The position numbers were made by a program, and so were the translations under genes. From Streptomyces carpinensis (GTDB taxonomy: Bacteria > Actinomycetota > Actinomycetes > Streptomycetales > Streptomycetaceae), in contig NZ_MUBM01000035.1 in NCBI RefSeq assembly GCF_002154505.1, forward strand, positions 1 to 59,701: DNA of 59,701 bases, given 5' to 3'. The stretch's first letter is position 1; the number at the start of each line of letters is the position of its first letter. Shown here piece after piece: positions 1 through 8,860 of this stretch. The notes under the pieces were generated by a model that ran no database searches, was not told the origin of the DNA, and worked only from the letters and a program-made list of their open reading frames with translations.

Positions 1-1
1 G

Positions 2-580
2 CACTTCAACACGCTCGGGCACGAGGACGACCGCGTCGGCGGGGTCCCCGTGCACGTGCTCGCCGCGCTCGTCCTGGAGGAGGCGGACGACGCCGACCAC
101 GCGCTGCGGATCCTTCGTGACGCACCCGTCACATCGTCCGGATCCTTCATGCTCTTCGACGCGCGACGCGCCGTGCTGCTCGACATCAGCCCGGCGGGCG
201 TCTTCGAGGCACCCCAGGCGGTCGCGGGCACACACCTGCGCACCAACCACTTCCTCACCGCGGTCCCGGCCGCCCGTGAGAAGTCCTGGCTCTACCAGCC
301 CGACTCCGGCGCCCGCCACGACTTCCTGCGTGCCCGGCTCGAACGCAGCGACGCCGCCGACGCCGGCGCACTGCTCCGGCAGGTGGTCACCGGCGCGGGG
401 GAACCTCCCGTGACCTGCGTCCCCAACCTGCGTGAAGCCATGGGGCGCCGCTGGGCGAGTCTCGCCACCGTGGTCCTCGACCCTGGCTCCCGCACCGCCC
501 GCGTGCTCGACGGCACCCCCGCCGAGCACGCCATCCGCCCCTGGCGCACGCTCCGGGCGGGGCGTGACGCGCCCCGGTGA
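2..580 (+). CDS. C45-type acyltransferase/peptidase-like protein, C-terminal part
   Basis: The frame is open from the first bases of the window, so the N-terminus, including the expected catalytic Cys, lies outside. The visible 192 residues begin HFNTLGHEDD and continue with GVPVHVLAALVLEEADDADHA, a pattern I associate with the acyl-CoA:6-aminopenicillanate acyltransferase-like (peptidase C45) family of N-terminal nucleophile hydrolases. A later stretch (THLRTNHFL) fits the substrate-side region of that fold. Such proteins cleave or transfer acyl groups on amides; the substrate here cannot be inferred. The gene ends 36 bp before the MarR operator, with no visible terminator between. The family call rests on pattern memory, and the truncation prevents checking the nucleophile. 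Confidence 0.6.
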   Translation, partial: HFNTLGHEDDRVGGVPVHVLAALVLEEADDADHALRILRDAPVTSSGSFMLFDARRAVLLDISPAGVFEAPQAVAGTHLRTNHFLTAVPAAREKSWLYQPDSGARHDFLRARLERSDAADAGALLRQVVTGAGEPPVTCVPNLREAMGRRWASLATVVLDPGSRTARVLDGTPAEHAIRPWRTLRAGRDAPR

Positions 581-616
581 GCCGCAGGTGCCGCCGGCGT
601 CTGGCCTCCCACGATT

Positions 617-636
617 TCTCTGACTAGAGTCAGAGA
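617..636. promoter_or_regulatory. Inverted-repeat operator abutting the MarR-GNAT start codon
   Basis: A perfect 9+9 inverted repeat, TCTCTGACT-AG-AGTCAGAGA, ends one base before the ATG at 637. TAGAGT at 625-630 inside it fits a -10 element and would place transcription start at or next to the ATG, giving a leaderless mRNA. Autoregulation by the MarR domain encoded just downstream is the simple reading, but it is inferred. Confidence 0.7.
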
Positions 637-1545
637 ATGGATTCGGCGCAGATCGACCAGGTGCGGCGGTTCAACCGCACCGTCACCGAACGGGTGGGCG
701 TGCTCCACGACCACTACCTGGGCCGCGACCGGGCGATCGGGGAGGCCCGGCTGCTCTGGGAGATCGGCGAACAGGGCCAGGACGTACGGCGGCTGCGCGA
801 GCGCCTCGGACTCGACTCCGGGTACGTGAGCCGGCTCCTGCGTTCCCTGGAGGCCGACGGTCTGGTGACCGTGGAACCGCAGCCCAGGGACAGGCGCGTG
901 CGCACCGTCCGGCTCACCGACGCGGGCCGCGCCGAGCGCGCCATGCTCGACGCCCGCAGCGAAGAACTGGCCGGGTCTCTACTCGAGCCGCTCAACGACG
1001 CCCAGCGCGCCCGCCTGGTCTCCGCCATGGCCGAGGTCGACCGGTTGCTGACCGCGGGGACCGTCACGCTGGACACCGTCGACCCGGGCCACCCCGACGC
1101 CCGGCACTGCCTGCGGTCGTACTTCACCGAACTGCGGGAGCGCTTCGAGACCGGCTTCGACCCGGTGCGGAGCCTGCTGCCGGACGCCGGCGAACTCACG
1201 CCGCCGCGCGGCGTGTTCCTGGTCGCCCGGCTGCACGGCGAACCCGTCGGCTGCGCGGGCCTGAAGCTGCCGGCCGGCGCCCCGGCCGAGATCAAACGCA
1301 TGTGGGTTGCGCCTCAGGCCCGCAGGCTCGGCCTCGGCCGCCGCTTCCTGGCCGAGCTGGAGGCGCGAGCCGAGCAGCACGGCTGCACCCTGCTGCGGCT
1401 GGACACCAACAAGGCGCTGACCGCCGCGATCGGGCTCTACCACTCCTACGGCTTCCAGGAGGTCCCCGCCTTCAACGACGAGCCGTACGCCCACCACTGG
1501 TTCGAGAAGCGGATCACCGCCCCGCCACCGCGATCGGCACCGTGA
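637..1545 (+). CDS. MarR-family regulator fused to GNAT acetyltransferase
   Basis: This 302-residue protein has an N-terminal winged helix (about residues 35-140; LRERLGLDSGYVSRLLRSLE is the recognition region and PRDRRVRTVRLTDAGR the wing). A GNAT domain follows (about 155-295), with the acetyl-CoA loop PQARRLGLGRRFL and the C-terminal LYHSYGFQEVPAFND typical of the fold. Bifunctional HTH/GNAT proteins of this architecture are common in actinobacteria; they bind DNA as MarR dimers and acetylate an unidentified small molecule or protein. The ATG directly follows the palindrome at 617-636, which argues for leaderless translation and autoregulation. No other start is needed because the HTH begins normally after it. 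Confidence 0.9.
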   Translation: MDSAQIDQVRRFNRTVTERVGVLHDHYLGRDRAIGEARLLWEIGEQGQDVRRLRERLGLDSGYVSRLLRSLEADGLVTVEPQPRDRRVRTVRLTDAGRAERAMLDARSEELAGSLLEPLNDAQRARLVSAMAEVDRLLTAGTVTLDTVDPGHPDARHCLRSYFTELRERFETGFDPVRSLLPDAGELTPPRGVFLVARLHGEPVGCAGLKLPAGAPAEIKRMWVAPQARRLGLGRRFLAELEARAEQHGCTLLRLDTNKALTAAIGLYHSYGFQEVPAFNDEPYAHHWFEKRITAPPPRSAP

Positions 1546-1564
1546 GAGCGCCGGGGCCGACACC

Positions 1565-1726
1565 ATGGCCCGCGCCACCGAGATCGCAACACGGTTCCCG
1601 TGGTTGCGCGAGCGCCTCGAGGCCGCGGCGGCCACCGACGACGCCCGCAGCACCCGAGAACAGCTTGTTTCCTTCGGCGTCCAGGCCGTCCCGGACGGCT
1701 TCGAGCCCCGCCTCGCGGCCGGCTGA
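1565..1726 (+). CDS. Small hypothetical ORF or gene remnant (53 aa)
   Basis: A 53-residue frame starting MARATEIATRFPWLRERLEA has strong G/C bias at third positions, which is the main reason to list it. It begins 20 bp after the MarR-GNAT stop and has no good ribosome binding site. I do not recognise the sequence; it could be the tail of a decayed gene. The rest of the interval to 1961 shows no further convincing coding sequence. Confidence 0.35.
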   Translation: MARATEIATRFPWLRERLEAAAATDDARSTREQLVSFGVQAVPDGFEPRLAAG

Positions 1727-1961
1727 CCCGTCGCCGCGCCCACGCCGGCCGGTGGGACCGCCACTTCGCGCCGCCGGGAGGACCGGCAGCCACGATCTCC
1801 ACCCGGCGACATGCGCGGCTCCTCGGACGGCGCGGGCGGCGCAGCGCGCCGGTCGCGCGCCCCGGCGGCGACTCGGAACCGTGCGCCCTACCCAAAGTCC
1901 GACGTGGTTGGTTACATGACGAGTCCGGTCGGCCGACGGGTACCTGACGGAGCGTGAGGCA

Positions 1962-2582
1962 TTGAAGAGGTGGAAACTCAGGCGGTTCTTCGCCCGGACT
2001 CCCGTGGTGCTGCTGGTCGCGTCCGTGTCGGTGCTCGCGGTCGTGGCCCTGTCGCCCTATCTCCTGCAGCAGTTGGCGCCGCCGATGGGGGGAGACTGGA
2101 ACGACCTCAGTGACATAGGGCAGACCTATGCCGCGGTGGCGGCCATCCTCTCCGCTCTCGCGGTGGCGGGCGTGGCGGTTTCCCTGGTCATCCAGTCGCG
2201 CCAGGCCCGCGTCGAGCAGTGGCAGACCGTGCGCGGCTTCCAGAAGGACCTGCTGCTCATGGCCCTCGACAACCCCCTCTACCGGGACGCCTGGGGGGAG
2301 ATGGGGGGACTGACTGGCGAGGAGTGGCAGAAGCACACCTATACCCGGATGGTTCTGCACTACATGTGGCTGGGGGCGGACACCGGCGCGATCCCGTGGG
2401 GTTCGCTGCCCCGGATCGCGGCCAACACCTTCCGGGTCGAGTCGAACGTTCGCGTCTGGGCTCGCATGAGGCAGGGCTGGCTGGTGGAGGCCCAGACTGC
2501 TCGCGAGCGGGAGTTCGTGGCCATCTTCGACGCGGAGTACCAGGCGGCCCTCAGGAGGGCCCCTGCCCCCGTCCCGGAGTAG
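1962..2582 (+). CDS. DUF6082-type membrane protein
   Basis: This 206-residue protein has two hydrophobic segments: about 14-34 (VVLLVASVSVLAVVALSPYL) and 53-78 (YAAVAAILSALAVAGVAVSL). A soluble C-terminal part follows, rich in Trp and charged residues (HYMWLGADTGAIPWGSLPRI). This arrangement matches the Streptomyces DUF6082 group, which has no known biochemical function. The start is TTG, preceded by a GGAG about 7 bases upstream; no other in-frame start leaves the first membrane segment intact. The gene stands alone, with a small membrane-type ORF downstream. Confidence 0.75.
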   Translation: MKRWKLRRFFARTPVVLLVASVSVLAVVALSPYLLQQLAPPMGGDWNDLSDIGQTYAAVAAILSALAVAGVAVSLVIQSRQARVEQWQTVRGFQKDLLLMALDNPLYRDAWGEMGGLTGEEWQKHTYTRMVLHYMWLGADTGAIPWGSLPRIAANTFRVESNVRVWARMRQGWLVEAQTAREREFVAIFDAEYQAALRRAPAPVPE

Positions 2583-2663
2583 CACGGTGAGGCAGGGTGC
2601 GCCGACGACGCGCAGTGCTCGGCAACTGGGAGACGCCCGCGGACAAGGGGCAGGCGATCATCT

Positions 2664-2912
2664 GTGATCGTCCACTCCGTAGGGTGGGCGCCATGCCGGA
2701 AGCTGCGCGCGGGTGTCCGGATCACCCTGTCCTCACTGATCCGCCGCCACGTCTGGCCCCGCATCGTCCTGGGCCAGGCCGCCTGGGCCGTGATCTGCGC
2801 GCTGCTCATCACGCAGGTGCCGTGGACGCGGCGTTCCGTCCCCGCTGTTGTGTTCCGGGCGGGTCTGCTGCCGACCTTCGCGAGCGTCTGGTTCGACCGG
2901 CGGAAGGGCTGA
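2664..2912 (+). CDS. Small hypothetical membrane-type protein
   Basis: This frame of 82 codons has GTG at 2664 and a second possible GTG at 2715. Third positions are overwhelmingly G/C, unlike the overlapping frames, which supports real coding. One hydrophobic stretch (RIVLGQAAWAVICALLITQV) could span the membrane, and basic residues lie on either side. I do not recognise a family. If translation starts at the inner GTG the protein has about 65 residues. The spacing and lack of a clear ribosome site leave the start open. Confidence 0.5.
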   Translation: MIVHSVGWAPCRKLRAGVRITLSSLIRRHVWPRIVLGQAAWAVICALLITQVPWTRRSVPAVVFRAGLLPTFASVWFDRRKG

Positions 2913-2992
2913 ACGGCCGGCGACGGGGACTGACCCGGTCACGCACACGACAGGTGGCCGGCCCGTTTGCGGCCACCCTGCGGTCTCCCCGC

Positions 2993-3652
2993 TCACGCTC
3001 TGGCCGCCGAGGCCTGGATGTCCTCGCGGGTGTGCTCCATCAGCTCGCCCAAGTCACCGACCTCGGGGTCGAGTTGTGCCGCGCGTGGCGCGGCCTCGTG
3101 GAGCCACGCCGCGGTGGAGAGCGCGAGCTCGACGGCCTTCTGCTCCAGGCCGTCGCCGAGCAGCTCCTCGATCTTGAAGGCGAGGCCCGCGAGGGTCTCG
3201 TCGTCGGTCTCGGGTACCAGGTACTCCTCGAGACCGGCGGGATACGGCGTCTGCTCACGGGACTCGCGCAGGGCGGTGACCACCGCGGCCTCCTCGCTGA
3301 ACTGATCGAGGAGGCCCATGAAGACGTACAGCCGCGCCACCAGCCGGGGCAGGCCCGCGTGCCGGTCCAGCCAGGCCATGAGATGGCGCTGACCGCCGAG
3401 GTGGTCGATGACCTGCGTCATCTCCTCGGTGAGCGTGTTGGGCAGGACCCAGTGGAACGGCAGGAGCCGCGCCACCTGGTCGGCGAGCCGCGCCTCGCCC
3501 CGGGGATCCAGGGTGCCGGCGACGAAGCCGCCGACCAGCGCACCGTCCAGGCCGAAACCCTCGGGCTTCGACCGGTGGCGCGAGGTGCCGGACGCATCGC
3601 GGCGCAGACGCAGGAGCTCGTCGACGATCTTGGTCAGTGGTGTGTCGTGCAC
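2993..3652 (-). CDS. Hypothetical protein, 219 aa
   Basis: The GTG at 3652 is chosen because AGGAGG sits about 5 bases upstream on this strand; the open frame continues to 3757 but without signal. The protein starts VHDTPLTKIVDELLRLRRDA and is mostly helical and acidic near its end, with no Cys pairs, membrane segment or signal peptide. I cannot assign a family. It lies divergent from the SRPBCC gene across a 241-bp intergenic region, so the two may share control. It is probably a cytoplasmic protein. Confidence 0.7.
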   Translation of the reverse strand: MHDTPLTKIVDELLRLRRDASGTSRHRSKPEGFGLDGALVGGFVAGTLDPRGEARLADQVARLLPFHWVLPNTLTEEMTQVIDHLGGQRHLMAWLDRHAGLPRLVARLYVFMGLLDQFSEEAAVVTALRESREQTPYPAGLEEYLVPETDDETLAGLAFKIEELLGDGLEQKAVELALSTAAWLHEAAPRAAQLDPEVGDLGELMEHTREDIQASAARA

Positions 3653-3893
3653 GGATCCTCCTTTGGTCTTCGTTTCGGGGGTGCCCGTTCCTGGCCGCGT
3701 GCTGTGGGGATGCGCGGATCGGCGAAGGAAGCGGCTGCCCGGAGCCTGCCCCACCACTGTGCCGCCCGCCCTCGGCGCGGCGCGCGTTCGTCAGCCCGGG
3801 CGAGTCGCCTCCGGTGGGGAGGGAAGATCCGCATGCGGGCTGTCGGCCGAGCCGCAAGACTGGGGGGCGGAGGCGCCTGAAAGTAGGTGGGCC

Positions 3894-4412
3894 ATGCATT
3901 CCGTCGAGGAGACGATCGAGGTCGCGGTGCCGGTGCGTACCGCGTACGACCAGTGGACCCAGTTCAAGAGCTTTCCCCGGTTCATGGCCACGGTGAAGAG
4001 GGTCGAGCAGGTCAGGCCCGCCGTGACCGCGTGGGTCATCGGCTACGGACCGGTTCGCCGGGAGTTCGAGGCCGAGATCGTGGAGCAGGAGCCCGACTCG
4101 CATCTGGCCTGGCGGAGTCTGGAGCGCGGCCCCTCCCACCGGGGCGAGGTCTCGTTCCGGCCCACGGCGGCGGGCGGTACGGCGGTCACCGTGCGGATGG
4201 ATCTCCAGCCGCGCGGCCTTGCAGGCGTGCTCACCAGCGTCCCGAGGATGGCCGGACGTGTCGTACGGCTCGAGCTCGGCCACTTCAAGGAGTTCATCGA
4301 GGGGCTGGGGGAAGCGGGCGGGGCCTGGCGGGGAACCATCCGCAACGGACACGTACGGCCCGTGGAACCGCAACCGCCGAGGAGCCGGGTGCCCTGCTGG
4401 CCCGTCGGCTGA
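3894..4412 (+). CDS. SRPBCC (START-like) family protein
   Basis: This 172-residue protein opens MHSVEETIEVAVPVRTAYDQ and contains WTQFKSFPRFM, which marks the helix-grip SRPBCC/polyketide-cyclase-like group common in actinobacterial stress loci. The first 145 residues form the domain, ending GHFKEFIEGLGEAGG. The final 25 or so residues are a Pro/Arg-rich tail. These proteins bind hydrophobic ligands; no ligand or reaction is known for this subgroup. It starts 37 bp before the molybdopterin oxidoreductase start and is likely cotranscribed. The ATG has a GGTGGG-type ribosome site. Its closeness to the encapsulin makes it one of the proteins to test as cargo, although the tail does not resemble a known targeting peptide. 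Confidence 0.85.
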   Translation: MHSVEETIEVAVPVRTAYDQWTQFKSFPRFMATVKRVEQVRPAVTAWVIGYGPVRREFEAEIVEQEPDSHLAWRSLERGPSHRGEVSFRPTAAGGTAVTVRMDLQPRGLAGVLTSVPRMAGRVVRLELGHFKEFIEGLGEAGGAWRGTIRNGHVRPVEPQPPRSRVPCWPVG

Positions 4413-4449
4413 TCCTCGTGCGGGAAGAGGGCGAGCGAGAGGCAACCTG

Positions 4450-6768
4450 ATGAAGAAGCCGCCCGGCGAAGAGCCGAAGGACGAGCTCACCGTGACCCCG
4501 CCCAAGAAGTGGGCGGCCGGCGTTCCCGCGGTGGTGCACGCGCTGGAGTACTCCCTGGAGCAGACGTCCCCGGTGAGGACCGGAGAGACGCTCCTGACCA
4601 TGAACCAGGTGGGCGGCATCGACTGTCCCGGCTGCGCGTGGGCGGATCCGTCTCCCGGCCACCGGCACCGCAACGAGTACTGCGAGAACGGCGCCAAGCA
4701 CATCAACGACGAGGCGACCACCCGGCGGGTCACCGCCGACTTCTTCCGCAGGTACCCGGTCTCCGAACTGGCCCGGCGGTCCGACATGTGGCTCAACCAT
4801 CAGGGACGGCTCACCGAGCCGATGGTGAAGCGGCCCGGCTCCGACCACTACGAGCCGATCAGCTGGACCGACGCCTTCGGACTGCTCTCCGCGGAGCTGA
4901 CCTCGCTCGACTCTCCCGACGAGGCGGTCTTCTACACCTCCGGCCGGGTCGGCAACGAGGCCGCGTTCGTGCTCCAGCTCTTCGCCAGGGCCCTCGGCAC
5001 CAACAACCTGCCCGACTGCAGCAACATGTGCCACGAGTCCAGCGGCTTCGCCCTCCACGAGACGCTGGGCACCGGCAAGGGAACGGTCAGCCTCCACGAC
5101 CTCCACCACGCCGACCTGATCTTTTTGGTGGGGCAGAATCCCGGAACCAACCATCCGCGGCAGCTCTCCGCGCTGGAACAGGCCAAGCTGAACGGCGCCC
5201 GCATCATCGCGGTCAATCCACTGCCCGAGGCCGGACTGCTGAGGTTCAAGAACCCGCAGAAGGCACGAGGGGTGATCGGGCACGGCGTGCAGATCGCCGA
5301 CCGGTTCCTGCACATCCGGCCCGGCGGCGACCTGGCGCTGTTCCAGGCGCTGAACCGGCTGCTGCTGGAAGCCGAGGACGCTCGGCCCGGGCAGGTGCTC
5401 GACCACGACTTCATCCGCGCCAACACCAGCGGCTTCGAGGAGTTCGCCGAGCACGTCCGCGCGATCTCCTGGGAGGAGGTCCTCACCGCGACCGAGCTGA
5501 CCCGCGAGGAGATCGAGAAGGTCCGCGACGACGTGCTGCGCAGCGAACGCGTCATCGTCTGCTGGGCCATGGGGGTGACGCAGCACAAGCACGGCGTCGC
5601 CACCATCCGGGAGATCGTGAACTTCCTGATGCTGCGCGGAAACATCGGCAGGGCCGGCACCGGGGCCTGCCCGGTGCGCGGGCACAGCAATGTGCAGGGC
5701 GACCGGACGATGGGCATCTGGGAGCAGATGCCGGACTCCTTCCTGGACGCGCTCCAGCGGGAGTTCGGGTTCGACCCGCCCCGCGCCCACGGACTGGACT
5801 CCGTCAACTCGATCAAGGCCATGCGCGAGGGCCGTATCAAGCTGTTCCTCGGCGTCGCCGGCAATTTCGTCCGGGCCGCTCCGGACAGCGCGGTCACCGA
5901 GGAGGCCATGCGCAGGTGCCGCCTGACCGCCTACATCTCCACCAAGCTCAACCGGTCCCACGCCGTCTGCGGCCGGGCCGCCCTCATCCTGCCGACCCTC
6001 GGCCGCACCGAACGGGACTTCCAGGCCGGCGGCGAGCAGTTCGTCACGGTGGAGAACTCGATGAGCGAGGTGCACACCTCGCGCGGGCGGCTGAAGCCGG
6101 CCTCCAAGCTCCTGCTCAGCGAGGTCGCCATTCTCTGCCGTCTCGCCCGCCGCACCCTCGACGGCGAACCGGACATCCCCTGGGACCGGTTCGAGGCCGA
6201 CTACGGAGCGATCCGCGACCGGATCTCCCGGATCGTGCCCGGACTGCACGACTTCAACCGGCGGGTGGCACGCCCCGGCGGCATCCAGCTGCCGAACCCG
6301 GTCAACGAGGGCGTGTTCCCCACGGCCGTCGGCAAGGCGCTGTTCACCTGCAACGCCTGGGAGATGCCGCACACTCCCGACGGGCACCTGCTCCTGCAGA
6401 CTCTGCGCTCCCACGACCAGTGGAACACCATTCCCTATACCTCCGACGACCGTTACCGGGGCATCCACGGAAGCCGCCGGGTGGTCCTCGTCAACCCGGC
6501 CGACCTGACCGAACTCGGACTTTCCGAAGGCCAGCACGTCGACCTGGTCAGCGTGTGGACCGACAAGGTCCGGCGCCGCGCCGAGGACTTCGAGGTGGTT
6601 CCGTATCCGACCGCACGCGGCTCCGCCGCCTCGTACTATCCCGAGACCCAGGTCCTCGTGCCCCTGGACAGCGTGGCCGAGATCAGCAACCAGCCGACGT
6701 CGAAGGGGATCGTCGTCCGCCTGGAACCGACGGGCGCGAGACGCTCGCCGAAGACCACCCCGAGCTGA
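4450..6768 (+). CDS. YdeP/FdhF-type molybdopterin oxidoreductase (copy 1)
   Basis: This 772-residue protein belongs to the FdhF/YdeP branch of the bis-MGD molybdoenzymes. Cys59 and Cys62 (DCPGCAW) and Cys78 (YCENGAK) lie near the N-terminus, but no fourth cysteine completes a classical 4Fe-4S motif. Cys190 and Cys194 occur in LPDCSNMCHESSG, where Cys194 is the likely Mo ligand in place of selenocysteine. Later landmarks include GQNPGTNHPR, NFLMLRGNIGRAG and, near the C-terminus, RSHDQWNTIPY (the molydop-binding domain). Enzymes of this branch are annotated as formate-dehydrogenase-like, but their substrates are mostly unknown. It follows the SRPBCC gene and precedes the encapsulin by 71 bp. 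A close paralogue lies at 19145-21439. Confidence 0.93.
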   Translation: MKKPPGEEPKDELTVTPPKKWAAGVPAVVHALEYSLEQTSPVRTGETLLTMNQVGGIDCPGCAWADPSPGHRHRNEYCENGAKHINDEATTRRVTADFFRRYPVSELARRSDMWLNHQGRLTEPMVKRPGSDHYEPISWTDAFGLLSAELTSLDSPDEAVFYTSGRVGNEAAFVLQLFARALGTNNLPDCSNMCHESSGFALHETLGTGKGTVSLHDLHHADLIFLVGQNPGTNHPRQLSALEQAKLNGARIIAVNPLPEAGLLRFKNPQKARGVIGHGVQIADRFLHIRPGGDLALFQALNRLLLEAEDARPGQVLDHDFIRANTSGFEEFAEHVRAISWEEVLTATELTREEIEKVRDDVLRSERVIVCWAMGVTQHKHGVATIREIVNFLMLRGNIGRAGTGACPVRGHSNVQGDRTMGIWEQMPDSFLDALQREFGFDPPRAHGLDSVNSIKAMREGRIKLFLGVAGNFVRAAPDSAVTEEAMRRCRLTAYISTKLNRSHAVCGRAALILPTLGRTERDFQAGGEQFVTVENSMSEVHTSRGRLKPASKLLLSEVAILCRLARRTLDGEPDIPWDRFEADYGAIRDRISRIVPGLHDFNRRVARPGGIQLPNPVNEGVFPTAVGKALFTCNAWEMPHTPDGHLLLQTLRSHDQWNTIPYTSDDRYRGIHGSRRVVLVNPADLTELGLSEGQHVDLVSVWTDKVRRRAEDFEVVPYPTARGSAASYYPETQVLVPLDSVAEISNQPTSKGIVVRLEPTGARRSPKTTPS

Positions 6769-6839
6769 CCGACGTCCGGCGCGAGCCGTCGCCCTCCCGC
6801 GCGGCGTGCCACATCAGCAACAGCTAGGAGGCAGGCTCC

Positions 6840-7643
6840 GTGGCAGAGAACAACCTCCACCGCGAACTGGCCCCGATCACGCCGGAGGCGTGGGCGCAGA
6901 TCGAGGACGAGGCGCGTCGTACCTTCCGGCGCAATGTCGGGGGCCGACGTGTCGTGGACGTGACCGGTCCGGACGGCCCGGAGCTGGCGGCGGTCGGGAC
7001 CGGGCACCTGAGGGGTATCGAGGCGCCGGGGCCGGGTGTGACCGCGCGGCTGCGTCTGGTGCGGCCGCTGGTGGAACTCCGTGTCCCTTTCACCGTCACC
7101 CGTGAGGCGGTGGACGATGTCGAGCGCGGCGCGCAGGACTCGGACTGGCAGCCGGTCAAGGACGCGGCGCGGGCCATGGCGTTCGCCGAGGACCGGGCCG
7201 TGTTCGAGGGGTACGGTGCCGCGGAGATCGAGGGGCTGCGCCGGCGTACCTCGCATGCGGTGGTGGCTCTGCCGGACGAGGTGCGTGACTATCCGGACGC
7301 GGTGAGCCGGGCGCTGACGACGCTGCGGCTGGCCGGGGTGGACGGCCCGTACGTGCTGCTGCTGGGTGCCGAGGCGTACACCGCGGTGAGCGAGACGTCC
7401 GATCACGGGTATCCCGTCGCCGAGCATCTGGGCCGTCTGCTGGACGGTCCCCCCGTCTGGGCGCCCGCACTGAATGGCGGCTTCCTGGTCTCCACCCGGG
7501 GCGGCGACTTCGAACTGCGCCTGGGTGAGGACCTCGCGATCGGCTACACCACGCACGACGCGCACGGGATCGAGCTGTACTTCCACCAGACCCTGACCTT
7601 CCTGGTCCACACGGACGAGGCCGTGGTGGCACTCGGCTCCTGA
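6840..7643 (+). CDS. Family 1 encapsulin shell protein
   Basis: This 267-residue protein starts at GTG behind AGGAGG. The N-terminal NNLHRELAPITPEAWAQIED and RRVVDVTGPDGPELAAVGTG are hallmark sequences of the HK97-fold linocin/encapsulin family, and the length matches the usual 265-270. Encapsulins self-assemble into protein nanocompartments that take up cargo enzymes through a short C-terminal peptide. Actinobacterial family 1 shells usually sit beside a DyP peroxidase or a ferritin-like protein; neither is present here. The neighbours are a molybdopterin oxidoreductase upstream and a flavin monooxygenase pair downstream. None shows a clear targeting peptide at its end, so the cargo is unknown from this window. 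Confidence 0.95.
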   Translation: MAENNLHRELAPITPEAWAQIEDEARRTFRRNVGGRRVVDVTGPDGPELAAVGTGHLRGIEAPGPGVTARLRLVRPLVELRVPFTVTREAVDDVERGAQDSDWQPVKDAARAMAFAEDRAVFEGYGAAEIEGLRRRTSHAVVALPDEVRDYPDAVSRALTTLRLAGVDGPYVLLLGAEAYTAVSETSDHGYPVAEHLGRLLDGPPVWAPALNGGFLVSTRGGDFELRLGEDLAIGYTTHDAHGIELYFHQTLTFLVHTDEAVVALGS

Positions 7644-7714
7644 GCACGGCCGGCCGTCGGCCGCGGGGCGGGCGCGACGGCGGAAAACTGTAGGAAGTCC
7701 AGAAGGGGCCCGAC

Positions 7715-8860
7715 ATGGACTCGTCCGAAGCGACCGGGATGCAGTTCGGCATCTTCACCGTCGGTGACGTGACCGCCGATCCCGCCACGGGGATAACTCC
7801 CACCGAGTCGGAGCGTATCCGGGCCACCGTGGCCATCGCGCGCAAGGCCGAGGAGGCCGGGCTCGACGTCTTCGCCACCGGCGAGCACCACAACCCGCCC
7901 TTCGTGCCCTCCTCACCGACGACGCTGCTCGGCTACATAGCCGGGCAGACCGAACGGATCATTCTGTCGACGTCGACCACGTTGATCACGACCAATGACC
8001 CGGTCAAGATCGCTGAGGACTTCAGTGTGCTGCAACACCTCTCCGGCGGCCGTACCGACGTCATGCTGGGACGCGGCAACACCGGCCCCGTCTACCCCTG
8101 GTTCGGACAGGACATCCGCCAGGCGGTCCCGCTGACCGTCGAGCACTACGGTCTGCTGCGCCGCCTGTGGCGTGAGGAAGTGGTGGACTGGGAAGGCAAG
8201 CTGCGCACGTCGTTGCAGGGCTTCACACTCGCGCCGCGTCCACTGGACGACGTTCCGCCCTTCGTCTGGCACGCTTCCATCCGCACGCCCGAAGTGGCGG
8301 AACTGGCGGCCTATTTCGGTGACGGACTCTTCGCCAACCACATCTTCTGGCCCGCCTCGCACACCCAGGCGATGGTGGAACTGTACCGGCGCCGGTTCGA
8401 GCACTACGGCCACGGCCGGCCCGAACAGGCCATCGTGGGCCTGGGCGGCCAGGTCTTCATGCGCCGCAACAGCCAGGACGCGGTCGACGAGTTCCGGCCC
8501 TACTTCGACAACGCCCCGGTCTACGGACACGGCCCGTCGCTGGAGGACTTCACGGCACTGACCCCCTTGACGGTCGGATCCCCGGCACAGGTCATCGAGA
8601 AGACGCTGGGCTTTCGCAGCTACGTGGGCGACTACCAGCGTCAGCTCTTCCTCATGGATCACGCGGGCCTCCCGCTCAAGACGGTCCTCGAACAACTCGA
8701 TCTCCTCGGCGAAGAGGTGGTGCCGGTGCTGCGCAAGGAGTTCGCCGTCGGCAGGCCGACCGACGTCCCGGCGGCGCCCACCCACCAGTCCCTGCTGCGC
8801 GCCCGCCGCGACGAGCAGGCGTCGCAGCCCGACCACGAAGACAGTCCGGAAGTGCCATGA
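7715..8860 (+). CDS. CE1758-type FMN-dependent luciferase-like monooxygenase
   Basis: This 381-residue TIM-barrel flavin monooxygenase has the luciferase-like opening MQFGIFTVGDV (from the second Met, residue 9), the ATGEHHNPPF loop and LSGGRTDVMLGRGN. It would oxidise an unknown substrate using FMNH2 supplied by a partner reductase. The stop overlaps the start of that partner by 4 bp (ATGA), so the two are translationally coupled. The pairing and order fit the CE1758/CE1759 duo known from actinobacteria. The last 35 or so residues are polar and probably disordered. It begins 71 bp after the encapsulin and may be in the same transcript. Confidence 0.9.
   Translation: MDSSEATGMQFGIFTVGDVTADPATGITPTESERIRATVAIARKAEEAGLDVFATGEHHNPPFVPSSPTTLLGYIAGQTERIILSTSTTLITTNDPVKIAEDFSVLQHLSGGRTDVMLGRGNTGPVYPWFGQDIRQAVPLTVEHYGLLRRLWREEVVDWEGKLRTSLQGFTLAPRPLDDVPPFVWHASIRTPEVAELAAYFGDGLFANHIFWPASHTQAMVELYRRRFEHYGHGRPEQAIVGLGGQVFMRRNSQDAVDEFRPYFDNAPVYGHGPSLEDFTALTPLTVGSPAQVIEKTLGFRSYVGDYQRQLFLMDHAGLPLKTVLEQLDLLGEEVVPVLRKEFAVGRPTDVPAAPTHQSLLRARRDEQASQPDHEDSPEVP

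Noticed and set aside
4294..6537. Long minus-strand open frame opposite the first YdeP-type gene
   Set aside because: It is a shadow of the real gene; no recognisable domain and no ribosome site.
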